This document shows, one piece after another, positions 1 through 8,901 of a stretch of DNA of 64,000 bases. The first letter of the stretch is position 1. Each line of letters starts with the position of its first letter. Below the pieces are notes generated by a model, which was not told the DNA's origin, did no database searches, and saw nothing but the letters and a program-made list of their open reading frames with translations. The translations under genes were made by a program, and so were the position numbers. The DNA lies in contig PAQM01000025.1 in the NCBI GenBank assembly GCA_002709305.1, positions 1-64,000 of the forward strand. The letters are read 5' to 3'. The stretch comes from Crocinitomicaceae bacterium. Lineage in GTDB: Bacteria; Bacteroidota; Bacteroidia; Flavobacteriales_D; Crocinitomicaceae.

Positions 1-23
1 AACAAGGATAGAAAAAATTTCAT
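1..23 (-). CDS. Partial N-terminus of a divergent gene running off the left edge (MKFFLSL...), near-identical to the start of the C10 protease
   Basis: Reverse complement of 1-23 reads ATGAAATTTTTTCTATCCTTGTT = MKFFLSL; compare MKYFLSLL at 166. It lies in a long inverted repeat. Confidence 0.4.
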
Positions 24-79
24 AACAATTTGGTTTTTAGTTAGTACAACTAAACTAATAATTATTTTTGAGTAATAAA

Positions 80-104
80 AAAGCCCTCCGATGTGGAAGG
101 CTTT
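80..104 (-). terminator. Intrinsic terminator-like hairpin at the centre of the inverted repeat
   Basis: AAAGCCcTCC-GATGT-GGAaGGCTTT; on the minus strand the stem is followed by TTTTTTATT. Confidence 0.65.
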
Positions 105-165
105 AGTTGTTATTATTCAAAAATAATTATTAGTTTAGTTGTTACTAACTAAAAACCAAATTGTT

Positions 166-2718
166 ATGAAATATTTTCTATCCTTGTTAATATTAATTAT
201 AGGAATTTCTAATGTTTTTGCTAAAAGCATAGATACAGAAACAGCTAAAATAGTTGCTCGAAATTTTTTGAATATCCCTGAAAATTCTAATCTTGAATCA
301 GTATTCAACTCATCTAATATATCATATGATCAAACATCAGGAACTACGAACCAACAAGTTCTATTTCATGTTTTCAATTTACCATCTGATCAAGGTTTTA
401 TAATTATTTCAGGTGATGATAATATTTTTCCTGTTCTAGGATATTCTTTATCAGGAAAGTTTGATGAAAACAGTTTACCTTCAAACTTTAGAAAATGGAT
501 AGAGGGATATAAAAAAGAAATTCAATATATAATTGAAAATAGTATAAAAGCAACAAGTGAAATAGCAGAAAAATGGGAGGATTTAATAAAGGAGCCTGCA
601 TCACAAAATTCTAAAATGTCTGTTGGACCTCTTATTACATCAACCTGGGATCAAGGTGGTTATTATAATTCATCATGCCCTGGAGGATCTGTCACAGGTT
701 GTGTAGCTACAGCAATGGCCCAAATCATGAATTATTGGGAATACCCCTCACAAGGAACGGGATTTCATTCATATAATGAAAATGATTACGGAACTCTTTC
801 TGCAAATTTTGGAAGTACAACCTATCAGTGGGCATCAATGCCAAATAATGTCACTAGTCCAAATAACGCTGTAGCAACACTAATGTATCATTGTGGTGTT
901 AGCGTTGAAATGGATTACAGTCCACAAGTAAGTGGCGCATATGTTATTGAAAATAGCCCTACCCCAACAGCTTGTTCTGAATATGCTTTCACAACATATT
1001 TTAATTATGCTAACAGTGTACAAGGAGTAGAAAGAGTAAATTATAATACCACTTCTTGGATTCAACTTTTAAAAAGTGAACTTGATGCAGGTCGACCAAT
1101 TGAATATGCAGGCTATGGATCAGGTGGAGGTCACGCTTTCATTTGTGATGGATATGACAATAACAATTATTTTCATTTTAATTGGGGTTGGGGAGGTGCC
1201 TATGATGGGTACTTTTTGATAGATGCTTTAAACCCGAGTGGAACTGGAACTGGTGGTGGATCTGGTGGATATAATTCAGGTCATCAAGCAGTAATAGGAA
1301 TAGAACCTTCCTCAGGAAATCAAACATTTAATTTACAATTATACGATAATGTAACTCCTTCTAATAATTATATTTATTATGGACAATCTTTTAATGTATC
1401 GACAAATATTGCGAACTTTGGAGGAAATACTTTTAATGGTGATTATACTATTGCCATTTTTGATAACTCTTATAATTTTATTGAATATGTTGAAATACTA
1501 TCAGGGTATACACTTCAAGCGGGTAATTTTTACTCAAACAATTTAATCTTTTCTACAAATGGTATTCTTGGAATGCTACCTGGAACATATTATGCCAGCC
1601 TTTTTTATAGGCCTACAGGTGGAAATTGGATGCAAGTTTCTGATGGAAACTACTCTAACATAGCTCAGATTGATGTTGTTAATCCTAATGATATAGAGCT
1701 AAATTCTTCAATTATAATCACACCATCTAGCACCTTAACCCAAGGACAGCCAGCTTCCGTAAATCTGAATATTATAAATGATGGTTTGTCACCCTTTACA
1801 GGAGAGTATAAAGTTGGATTATATAATCTAGATGGTACATTTGTAGAAACAATTGAAACGATTGCTGAGCCCAACGGACTACCATCAGGATACACTTATC
1901 TTTCACCATTTTTAACATTTAATACAGCATCGGTAACAGCTAGTCCTGGCACATACCTTCTTGCTGTTGAACATAACCCAAATAATACGGGGTGGCAACT
2001 AACAGGATCAACTTATTTTCAAAACCCTGTATATGTTAACGTGGTGGCGCCACCTAACTCACCTGATATATACGAACCAAACAACACTGCTTCAACAGCT
2101 TATAACCTAGTAGCAAACTTTTCTAATAATAGTTCAACAATCTTAACAACAGGCTCAAATAATCATACTGGAAGTGACTATGACTATTATTCTCTTAATT
2201 TACCAAGTGGTTACGACTATATTATTACATCAAGAGTTCATGACTCATATAATAGTGGAAATGGCCAGATATATACTAATGATGTTTTATGGTCTTATTC
2301 TTTAGATGGTAATTGGTCAAATGCAATTGATGATATTATGTCATCTAACATCAATGTATATAATGGTGGTATATTAAACTTTCAGGTGGCTCCATACTTT
2401 CCAGGCCAAGAAGGAACTTATTTATTAGATATTCAAATATTTAGAATTTCTACTTCGGGAATTCATGATTTTAGTAATAACCAGAATATTAGAATTTATC
2501 CTAACCCAGCAAAAGAATATGTTCATATTGATAATATTGAGAAAGAACAAGTGGAAAAAATATTGTTAACAAATCTGTTTGGGGCAGTTATAGAAGAATT
2601 TAGACCAAATCAAGATAACTTTAAGATTCCCATTAATGAATTGTCTAGCGGTATTTACTACTTAACATTCATAACGAAAAGTGGAAAACTTCTCAAAAAA
2701 TTCGTTAAGTATGAATAA
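166..2718 (+). CDS. Peptidase C10 (streptopain/SpeB-like) family protein with T9SS type A C-terminal sorting domain
   Basis: Signal peptide MKYFLSLLILIIGISNVFA; propeptide-like N-terminus; GGSVTGCVATAMAQIMNYW (Cys) and GGHAFICDGYDNNNYFHFNWGWGG (His/Trp) motifs; C-terminal RIYPNPAKEYVHI...GIYYLTFITKSGKLLKKFVKYE. Start 166 preferred over 139. Confidence 0.9.
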   Translation: MKYFLSLLILIIGISNVFAKSIDTETAKIVARNFLNIPENSNLESVFNSSNISYDQTSGTTNQQVLFHVFNLPSDQGFIIISGDDNIFPVLGYSLSGKFDENSLPSNFRKWIEGYKKEIQYIIENSIKATSEIAEKWEDLIKEPASQNSKMSVGPLITSTWDQGGYYNSSCPGGSVTGCVATAMAQIMNYWEYPSQGTGFHSYNENDYGTLSANFGSTTYQWASMPNNVTSPNNAVATLMYHCGVSVEMDYSPQVSGAYVIENSPTPTACSEYAFTTYFNYANSVQGVERVNYNTTSWIQLLKSELDAGRPIEYAGYGSGGGHAFICDGYDNNNYFHFNWGWGGAYDGYFLIDALNPSGTGTGGGSGGYNSGHQAVIGIEPSSGNQTFNLQLYDNVTPSNNYIYYGQSFNVSTNIANFGGNTFNGDYTIAIFDNSYNFIEYVEILSGYTLQAGNFYSNNLIFSTNGILGMLPGTYYASLFYRPTGGNWMQVSDGNYSNIAQIDVVNPNDIELNSSIIITPSSTLTQGQPASVNLNIINDGLSPFTGEYKVGLYNLDGTFVETIETIAEPNGLPSGYTYLSPFLTFNTASVTASPGTYLLAVEHNPNNTGWQLTGSTYFQNPVYVNVVAPPNSPDIYEPNNTASTAYNLVANFSNNSSTILTTGSNNHTGSDYDYYSLNLPSGYDYIITSRVHDSYNSGNGQIYTNDVLWSYSLDGNWSNAIDDIMSSNINVYNGGILNFQVAPYFPGQEGTYLLDIQIFRISTSGIHDFSNNQNIRIYPNPAKEYVHIDNIEKEQVEKILLTNLFGAVIEEFRPNQDNFKIPINELSSGIYYLTFITKSGKLLKKFVKYE

Positions 2719-3239
2719 AATGTGTCTTCTGTATTATCTAATTTATTTGTGTTTTTTTTTTTTCTTGCTCTACAATAAAACTTAATAAAAACAACAATAA
2801 ATTAATAGATGAAATTAATAACGAATTTTCTGATATACAGCCAATAATAATATATAAAACAACATTGGATTATAGTAAAAATGTCCCTGTAATTCTTTCT
2901 AGTGACAAGTCAAAGATTATTTCATATCCAAGCCCAAAAGATGTTTTTTACAAGGAAAACTTTGCATATCCTACAAAACTAACAGATGGTTTTCTTATGG
3001 ATAATATTGGTATAAGCTGTAATTCAGCATATTTAAATTTAACACTTGAGGAATATAGTAAGTATGATGAAATCCCCTCTTTGGAAAATCTTTATAAAAT
3101 GATTATTGATAAAGACCCAATTAGTGATTATTATATTTGTAATGAACTTAGAAATATAATCAATGAAAATAATAATGTTAATCAAATCATAAAAAATAGT
3201 GGTTTAAAGAAATGCAAATGCTTAAAAAAACAATTATGA
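2711..3239 (+). pseudogene. Putative lipoprotein interrupted by a frameshift in a 12-T homopolymer (2752-2763); downstream ORF 2865..3239
   Basis: Frame from ATG 2711 encodes MNKMCLLYYLIYLCFFFF; one fewer T joins it to SCSTIKLNKNNNKLIDEINNEFSDIQP...DYSKNVPV, giving a lipobox-like SC-S junction. Confidence 0.6.
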
Positions 3240-4546
3240 AAACACTACTAGTACTTTTACTATTAGTCCCAATGATGAGTTTTGGGCAACCAACAATTGA
3301 ATGGGAGACTACTTTTGGGGGCTCAGATAGCACATATAGTGATGCTGGATATTCAGTTAAACAAACTTGGGATGGAGGGTATATTGTTGCTGGAAGCACT
3401 GATAGACAATTACTAGGTTATTATAATTCTGATGGATTTTTAATTAAAACTGATGGATCTGGACAAGAAGAATGGTCACAAACCTATGGAGGAGATAATG
3501 ATGATGTAATAAGAGATGTTCAACAAACAAGTGATGGTGGATATATTTTAGTTGGAAGTACTGGCTCTCAAGGACTTTATTATCAAGTTTATTTAATAAA
3601 AACTGATGGTTATGGGCAAGAAGAATGGAGTCAAACTTTTGGAGGTGGTGGAGAAGATTTAGCTTACTCTGTTCAACAGACTTCAGATGGAGGATATATT
3701 ATTGTTGGACAATATGAACATTGGGGTATTAATGATTATGATGTTTGGCTTATAAAAACTAATGGAGCAGGACAAGAAGAATGGAATCAAAAAATTGGAG
3801 GCCCTAACAAAGATGTAGGTTTTTTTGTTCAACAAACAACAGATGGAAGTTATATTGTTTTAGGGGAAACAAGATCATTTGGAAATGGTAATACAGACAT
3901 ATATTTAATAAAGGTAAATAGTAATGGGAACATTATGTGGACACAGTTTTTCGGGACAGGTGGTGAAGAGTCTGGTTACTCTCTAGAAGAGACTTTGGAT
4001 GGCGGGTATATTATATGCGGTGAATCATCAGGAACCCAGCAGGTGCAGTCTGCATACATGATAAAAACAGATGAGAGTGGTATAGAAGAATGGAGTATTC
4101 TATTTGAGCAAACTTATATGTCGAGTTTGTCAAGTGTAAAACAAACTGCTAATGGTGGATTTATAGCAGCAGGATTTCTGAACACAAATAACAACTGGTC
4201 AGATATATATTTAGTTGAAACAGATGAAAATGGTATTGAACAATGGAGTCAAACTTTTGGTGGCTTGGAACCAGAACGTGCATATTCCGTTCAACAGACA
4301 ATTGATGGTGGCTATATTGTAACAGGTAAAACAAAGTCATTTGGAAGTAATGAATATGATATATATCTCCTTAAAACTATGTCTCTTGTAACATCAACAA
4401 ATAGTATCATCACTTCATCGTCAAATAAAAAACTAATAAAGATTGTTGATCTACTAGGAAGAGAGACACCATTTAAACCAAACATACCACTTCTATATAT
4501 CTATAATGATGGAACAGTGGAGAGGAAAATGATAATTAAAGAATGA
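3236..4546 (+). CDS. Secreted repeat protein, predicted beta-propeller-like (GGYIxxGxT...DxYLIKTDxxGxEEWSQTFGG repeats), with short conserved C-terminal tail
   Basis: Signal peptide MKTLLVLLLLVPMMSFGQ; multiple ~55-aa repeats; tail LIKIVDLLGRETPFKPNIPLLYIYNDGTVERKMIIKE. ATGA overlap with upstream ORF. Confidence 0.8.
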   Translation: MKTLLVLLLLVPMMSFGQPTIEWETTFGGSDSTYSDAGYSVKQTWDGGYIVAGSTDRQLLGYYNSDGFLIKTDGSGQEEWSQTYGGDNDDVIRDVQQTSDGGYILVGSTGSQGLYYQVYLIKTDGYGQEEWSQTFGGGGEDLAYSVQQTSDGGYIIVGQYEHWGINDYDVWLIKTNGAGQEEWNQKIGGPNKDVGFFVQQTTDGSYIVLGETRSFGNGNTDIYLIKVNSNGNIMWTQFFGTGGEESGYSLEETLDGGYIICGESSGTQQVQSAYMIKTDESGIEEWSILFEQTYMSSLSSVKQTANGGFIAAGFLNTNNNWSDIYLVETDENGIEQWSQTFGGLEPERAYSVQQTIDGGYIVTGKTKSFGSNEYDIYLLKTMSLVTSTNSIITSSSNKKLIKIVDLLGRETPFKPNIPLLYIYNDGTVERKMIIKE

Positions 4547-5685
4547 AAACACTTTTAATTTTCTTCTCTTCAATTTTTTTTACTAGTTTATTTGCTCAAA
4601 AAATTACAACAGTTACTCTTAAAGGAGAAAAAAATATAGGTAAAAGAGAAATATTTATTTATACTCCTAGAGAATATAGTGATCAATCGAGAAATTTTGA
4701 GGTTGTGTACGTCCTTGATGCTCAGAACAGAGAGTATTTTGATGCAGTTCATACTACAATAGCATATCAAAACCAGGGTGTTAGGCCTATGATAGTTGTT
4801 GGCATTCCTTCATCTAACAGAAACTTTGATTTTCTTCCGAAAAATAAACATCCTGAAACAGTTCAAGAACAATATGGAGAGTTAGGTGGGGCTGATATTT
4901 TTAGTGATTTTATAGAAAATAAAATAATGCCTTTTATAGATCAAAATTATAGAACAATTCCGACAAAAATAGGAGTTGGATATTCAAATGGAGGTACATT
5001 TATAAACTATACTTTACTAAAAAAACCTTATTTATTTGATGTTATATTTTCTATAGATGCTAATTTTAATTATGACAACGGTTTGTTAGTTGATCTCATT
5101 AAAGAAAAAGGTGAGATTCATGATTCAATCCAATTTTATTATACTTGTCAAACTCCCAACAGTGATTCATGGCTTCATAGAAGTCGGCAGTTTAATAACG
5201 AATTAAAAAAGAATTTTAAAATAAATATTGTAGAAGAGCTTTTTGAAAAAGAAACTCATTTTTCAGTTTATCAGCAATCAATATTAAATGGTTTTAAATC
5301 TTATTTTGAATATCAATTTTTCAATTCACAAAATTTAATTAAATATCTTAAAACCATAGAGGAAAAAGGTTATGTTACAAATAAAAATGAGATTTTAAGA
5401 ATAGCGATTCTTTTTAAAAATTTTGGTCAAATATTTGAGGCGAAAAATTTATTACTAAGTTTTTCTAATGAAGCGGCTAAGATTACAGGGTCTAATCCTT
5501 ATGATTTGTTTGATAAAGGTGACTTGTATCTAAGTATTGGATTAATTGATTTGGCAAAAAAATATTTTCTTCATTGTGACAGAGTCTTGGAAGAAATGAA
5601 AAATAATCTTACTATTGAAAAATATAATTTTGGAAAAAAAATGATTTCTGAAAAATTAAAGTTTATAGAAACAAAAGAACAATAA
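4543..5685 (+). CDS. Putative secreted alpha/beta-hydrolase, esterase D/IroE-like family
   Basis: Signal peptide; REIFIYTPREYSDQSRNFEVVYVLDAQ; GVGYSNGGTF nucleophile-elbow-like motif; ATGA overlap with upstream gene. Confidence 0.75.
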   Translation: MKTLLIFFSSIFFTSLFAQKITTVTLKGEKNIGKREIFIYTPREYSDQSRNFEVVYVLDAQNREYFDAVHTTIAYQNQGVRPMIVVGIPSSNRNFDFLPKNKHPETVQEQYGELGGADIFSDFIENKIMPFIDQNYRTIPTKIGVGYSNGGTFINYTLLKKPYLFDVIFSIDANFNYDNGLLVDLIKEKGEIHDSIQFYYTCQTPNSDSWLHRSRQFNNELKKNFKINIVEELFEKETHFSVYQQSILNGFKSYFEYQFFNSQNLIKYLKTIEEKGYVTNKNEILRIAILFKNFGQIFEAKNLLLSFSNEAAKITGSNPYDLFDKGDLYLSIGLIDLAKKYFLHCDRVLEEMKNNLTIEKYNFGKKMISEKLKFIETKEQ

Positions 5686-5705
5686 GAGTAAATTAAACAA
5701 TAACT

Positions 5706-6542
5706 ATCAAAACACTTCTACTTACTTTACTATTAGTCCCAATGATGAGCTTTGGGCAGAATGTATATATACCTGATGCTAACTTTAAAGATTATCTTGT
5801 TGGTAACTCTGAAATAAACACAAATAATGATAATGAAATTCAAATAAGTGAAGCCAATTCTTTTGATGGTCAAATTCTAATATTTGAACAATACATATCT
5901 GATTTAACTGGCCTTGAGGCGTTTACTTCTTTAACCAAATTAATATTGCAGGATAATTCAATCTTCAATATTGATGTTAGTCAGAATATTGCTTTAGAAA
6001 TTCTAGTTTGCGCCGATAACTATCTCACGAGTCTTGACGTTAGTCAAAATATTGCTTTAACTAAATTATATTGCAATCAAAATCAAATAACAAGCCTTGA
6101 TGTCAGTAATAATATTTCTTTAACACTTCTGAGCTGCTTTTCAAATCAAATCACAAAAATAGATGTAAGTCAAAATACAAATTTGGAGGGTCTATCTGTA
6201 TCTAATAATCAACTCATTTGTTTGAAAATGGCAAATGGGAATAATATAAACATAGCTAATTTTGAAGCATTTTTGAACCCCAATCTTTCATGTATTGAGG
6301 TAGATGATGTGAACTATTCTACAATAAATTGGACATACATTGACACTCAACATTATTTTAGTAGCAACTGCAATAATTCTTGTCCAAATATTTCTAGCAA
6401 CAGCGAGCTAAACAATGCACCAAAACAACTAATAAAGATTGTTGATGTACTGGGTAAAGAAACACCATTTAAGCCAAATACACCCCTTTTGTACTTTTAT
6501 GATGATGGGACAGTGAAGAGGAAAGTGATAATTAAAAAATAA
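5706..6542 (+). CDS. Secreted leucine-rich-repeat protein with conserved C-terminal tail; expected ATG replaced by ATC at 5706 (ORF track starts at internal ATG 5742)
   Basis: LRR-like repeats (LTSLDVSQNIALTKLYCNQNQITSLDVSNN); in-frame ATC AAA ACA CTT CTA CTT ACT TTA CTA TTA GTC CCA ATG ATG AGC TTT GGG CAG matches the 3236 signal peptide except for the start codon. Confidence 0.65.
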   Translation: MKTLLLTLLLVPMMSFGQNVYIPDANFKDYLVGNSEINTNNDNEIQISEANSFDGQILIFEQYISDLTGLEAFTSLTKLILQDNSIFNIDVSQNIALEILVCADNYLTSLDVSQNIALTKLYCNQNQITSLDVSNNISLTLLSCFSNQITKIDVSQNTNLEGLSVSNNQLICLKMANGNNINIANFEAFLNPNLSCIEVDDVNYSTINWTYIDTQHYFSSNCNNSCPNISSNSELNNAPKQLIKIVDVLGKETPFKPNTPLLYFYDDGTVKRKVIIKK

Positions 6543-6562
6543 CTTATTTAATTAAGATATAA

Positions 6563-7906
6563 TTAAATACCTGTATAATTTTGTGGTGTTATACTTCTTA
6601 ATTCTTTTTTTAATTGATCTGAAACATCTAACTGATTTACAAAATCATGAACAGTCAATTTAGTGATAGCCTCGTTCTTTCGTGTTAATCCTTTTAGAGC
6701 TTCATATGGTTTAGGGTATCCCTCTCTTCGTAAAATTGTTTGAATAGCTTCAGCGACAACAGCCCAATTATTCTCAAGATCTTTTTCAAAAGCGTATTTA
6801 TTTATTAATAACTTATCTAATCCTTTTAGAGTTGATTTGAAAGCAATAAAAGTATGTGCAAAAGGCATCCCAATTGTTCTTAGAACTGTTGAATCAGTTA
6901 AATCTCTTTGGAGTCTAGAAACTGGGAGTTTTATAGATAAATGTTCAAAAATAGCATTTGCAATTCCTATATTACCCTCTGAGTTTTCAAAATCTATTGG
7001 ATTTACTTTATGTGGCATTGCAGAAGAGCCAACCTCCCCTTCTTTAAGCTTTTGTTTAAAATAATCCATAGAAATATAAGTCCACATATCTCTATCTAAA
7101 TCTAAAACTATTGTGTTAATTCGCTTTAATACATCAAAAATTGCAGCCATATTATCATAATGTTCAATTTGTGTGGTTGTTTGACTTCTGTTTAACCCTA
7201 ATATATTATTTACAAAATTATTTGAAAATAATACCCAATCGTTAGATGGGAAGGCAACATGATGAGCATTTAAATTTCCAGTAGCACCACCAAACTTAGC
7301 AGAATATGGTAATTGTTCTAGTTGTTTTTTTTGAATAGATAAACGCTCTAAAAAAACTTGTATTTCTTTTCCTAAACGAGTTGGAGACGCAGGCTGACCA
7401 TGAGTTCTAGCTAACATTGGTATAGTTTTCCAATCCTCACTAAGCCCTTTAAGTTTTAGGATTAACTTATCTAATAATGGTAGATATTCATTTATAATTG
7501 ATTCTTTTAATGATAATGGAATAGCAGTATTATTAATATCTTGAGATGTTAACCCAAAATGGATAAATTCTATATACTTATCCAATTTTAATTTAGTCAT
7601 TCGATCTTTAAGAAAATACTCTACTGCTTTTACATCATGATTAGTTATTCTCTCTTGATCCTTAATCCACAAGGCATCGTTTTCAGAAAAATTAGAACAT
7701 ATTAAACGTAAATCACTATACTTTTCTTTTGGAAAATCATTTAATGGTTTAACGCCACTCTCAACCAAAGCAATGAAATATTCTACCTCAACAATAACTC
7801 GATATTTTATTAAAGCAAACTCAGAAAAATATGATTGTAATTCTATTGTTTTACTTTGATACCTTCCATCTATTGGTGAAATTGCTGTTAAACTACTGAA
7901 ATTCAT
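6563..7906 (-). CDS. purB: Adenylosuccinate lyase
   Basis: 447 aa; LTAISPIDGRY N-terminus and GSSAMPHKVNPIDFENSEGN signature. Confidence 0.95.
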   Translation of the reverse strand: MNFSSLTAISPIDGRYQSKTIELQSYFSEFALIKYRVIVEVEYFIALVESGVKPLNDFPKEKYSDLRLICSNFSENDALWIKDQERITNHDVKAVEYFLKDRMTKLKLDKYIEFIHFGLTSQDINNTAIPLSLKESIINEYLPLLDKLILKLKGLSEDWKTIPMLARTHGQPASPTRLGKEIQVFLERLSIQKKQLEQLPYSAKFGGATGNLNAHHVAFPSNDWVLFSNNFVNNILGLNRSQTTTQIEHYDNMAAIFDVLKRINTIVLDLDRDMWTYISMDYFKQKLKEGEVGSSAMPHKVNPIDFENSEGNIGIANAIFEHLSIKLPVSRLQRDLTDSTVLRTIGMPFAHTFIAFKSTLKGLDKLLINKYAFEKDLENNWAVVAEAIQTILRREGYPKPYEALKGLTRKNEAITKLTVHDFVNQLDVSDQLKKELRSITPQNYTGI

Positions 7907-8004
7907 ATGACCTTCCTATTACAATGATTAAATATTAACAAAGAACAAAGATACAAAAGCATAGTGAAATAACAGATTTGTATTTCCTTTCATTATTTTT
8001 GAGT

Positions 8005-8841
8005 ATGCGATTTTTGAAAAATTTCATTTTTGGAATTAAAGCATACATAAAAGCTATCAAATTAATTTTTGAATATAAGCTTTATTGGTACTTAATAATT
8101 CCTGCGGCACTTATGCTTGTCATATATAAATTAGGTGCAATGATTAAAGGTCATCATATAGATGTAGATGCTGAAAATATGAATCAGATAATTTGGCAAC
8201 TGATATACATAATGATTGAAATATCTATAAGTATGTTACTAATGAAATTTTCAAAATATTTAGTTGTAATAATACTCTCCCCCTTAATTTCTCGCTTAAG
8301 TATAAAAACTGAAAAAATTTTAACAGGCAATAAATATCCATTTAATCTAACTCAACTTATACACGATATTAAACGATCAATTAGAATAGTAGTTAGAAAT
8401 TTTATGTGGGAGTATTGCTTCTTTCTAATTATATTCATTGTATCAATTCTTGGATGGGAAGATCCTAAATCATCTCCTATTTTTTATCTAACTTTTCTTA
8501 TAGGTTTTTTCTATTATGGATTTGCTTTTCTTGACTATATTAATGAAAGAAGAAGATTAGATATCGTTGAAAGTATTTTGTTTGTCAGAAAAAATAGAGG
8601 GTTAGCAATTGCCATTGGTTCTATTTATTCATTATTAATATTAGTTCCCGTTGATTTAGGAGCACTGTTTGATTGGTCTAGTTTCTCTGTAGAACCCTTA
8701 AAAATGATTTCTCGCTTCTCATGGCATTTGTTCTTATGGCTATGCGCAGCAGCAGCACCAATACTAGCGATTATAGCTGCTACAATTGCAATGGATGATT
8801 TAGTTGACTTAAAATCAAATAAATATTCTGAAAAAATTTAA
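8005..8841 (+). CDS. EI24/CysZ-like multi-pass membrane protein
   Basis: FIFGIKAYIKAIKLIFEYKLYWYLIIPA N-terminus, several TM helices; ATG 8005 preferred over TTG 7978. Confidence 0.7.
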   Translation: MRFLKNFIFGIKAYIKAIKLIFEYKLYWYLIIPAALMLVIYKLGAMIKGHHIDVDAENMNQIIWQLIYIMIEISISMLLMKFSKYLVVIILSPLISRLSIKTEKILTGNKYPFNLTQLIHDIKRSIRIVVRNFMWEYCFFLIIFIVSILGWEDPKSSPIFYLTFLIGFFYYGFAFLDYINERRRLDIVESILFVRKNRGLAIAIGSIYSLLILVPVDLGALFDWSSFSVEPLKMISRFSWHLFLWLCAAAAPILAIIAATIAMDDLVDLKSNKYSEKI

Positions 8842-8901
8842 AAACATATCTCTTTTAAAGAAATTTTAATTAACTATACAATAACAAATAAAATTCAAAC
8901 G

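Larger units (their letters stand above)
1..188. repeat. Near-perfect inverted repeat, arms 1-77 and 111-188, flanking a small hairpin
   Basis: Manual alignment of arm 1 with the reverse complement of arm 2 shows about 2 substitutions and 1 indel over ~77 bp. Confidence 0.92.

Noticed and set aside
880-1065. Antisense ORF inside the C10 protease gene (similarly 1665..1895)
   Set aside because: No recognisable protein features; lies wholly opposite a strongly supported CDS.
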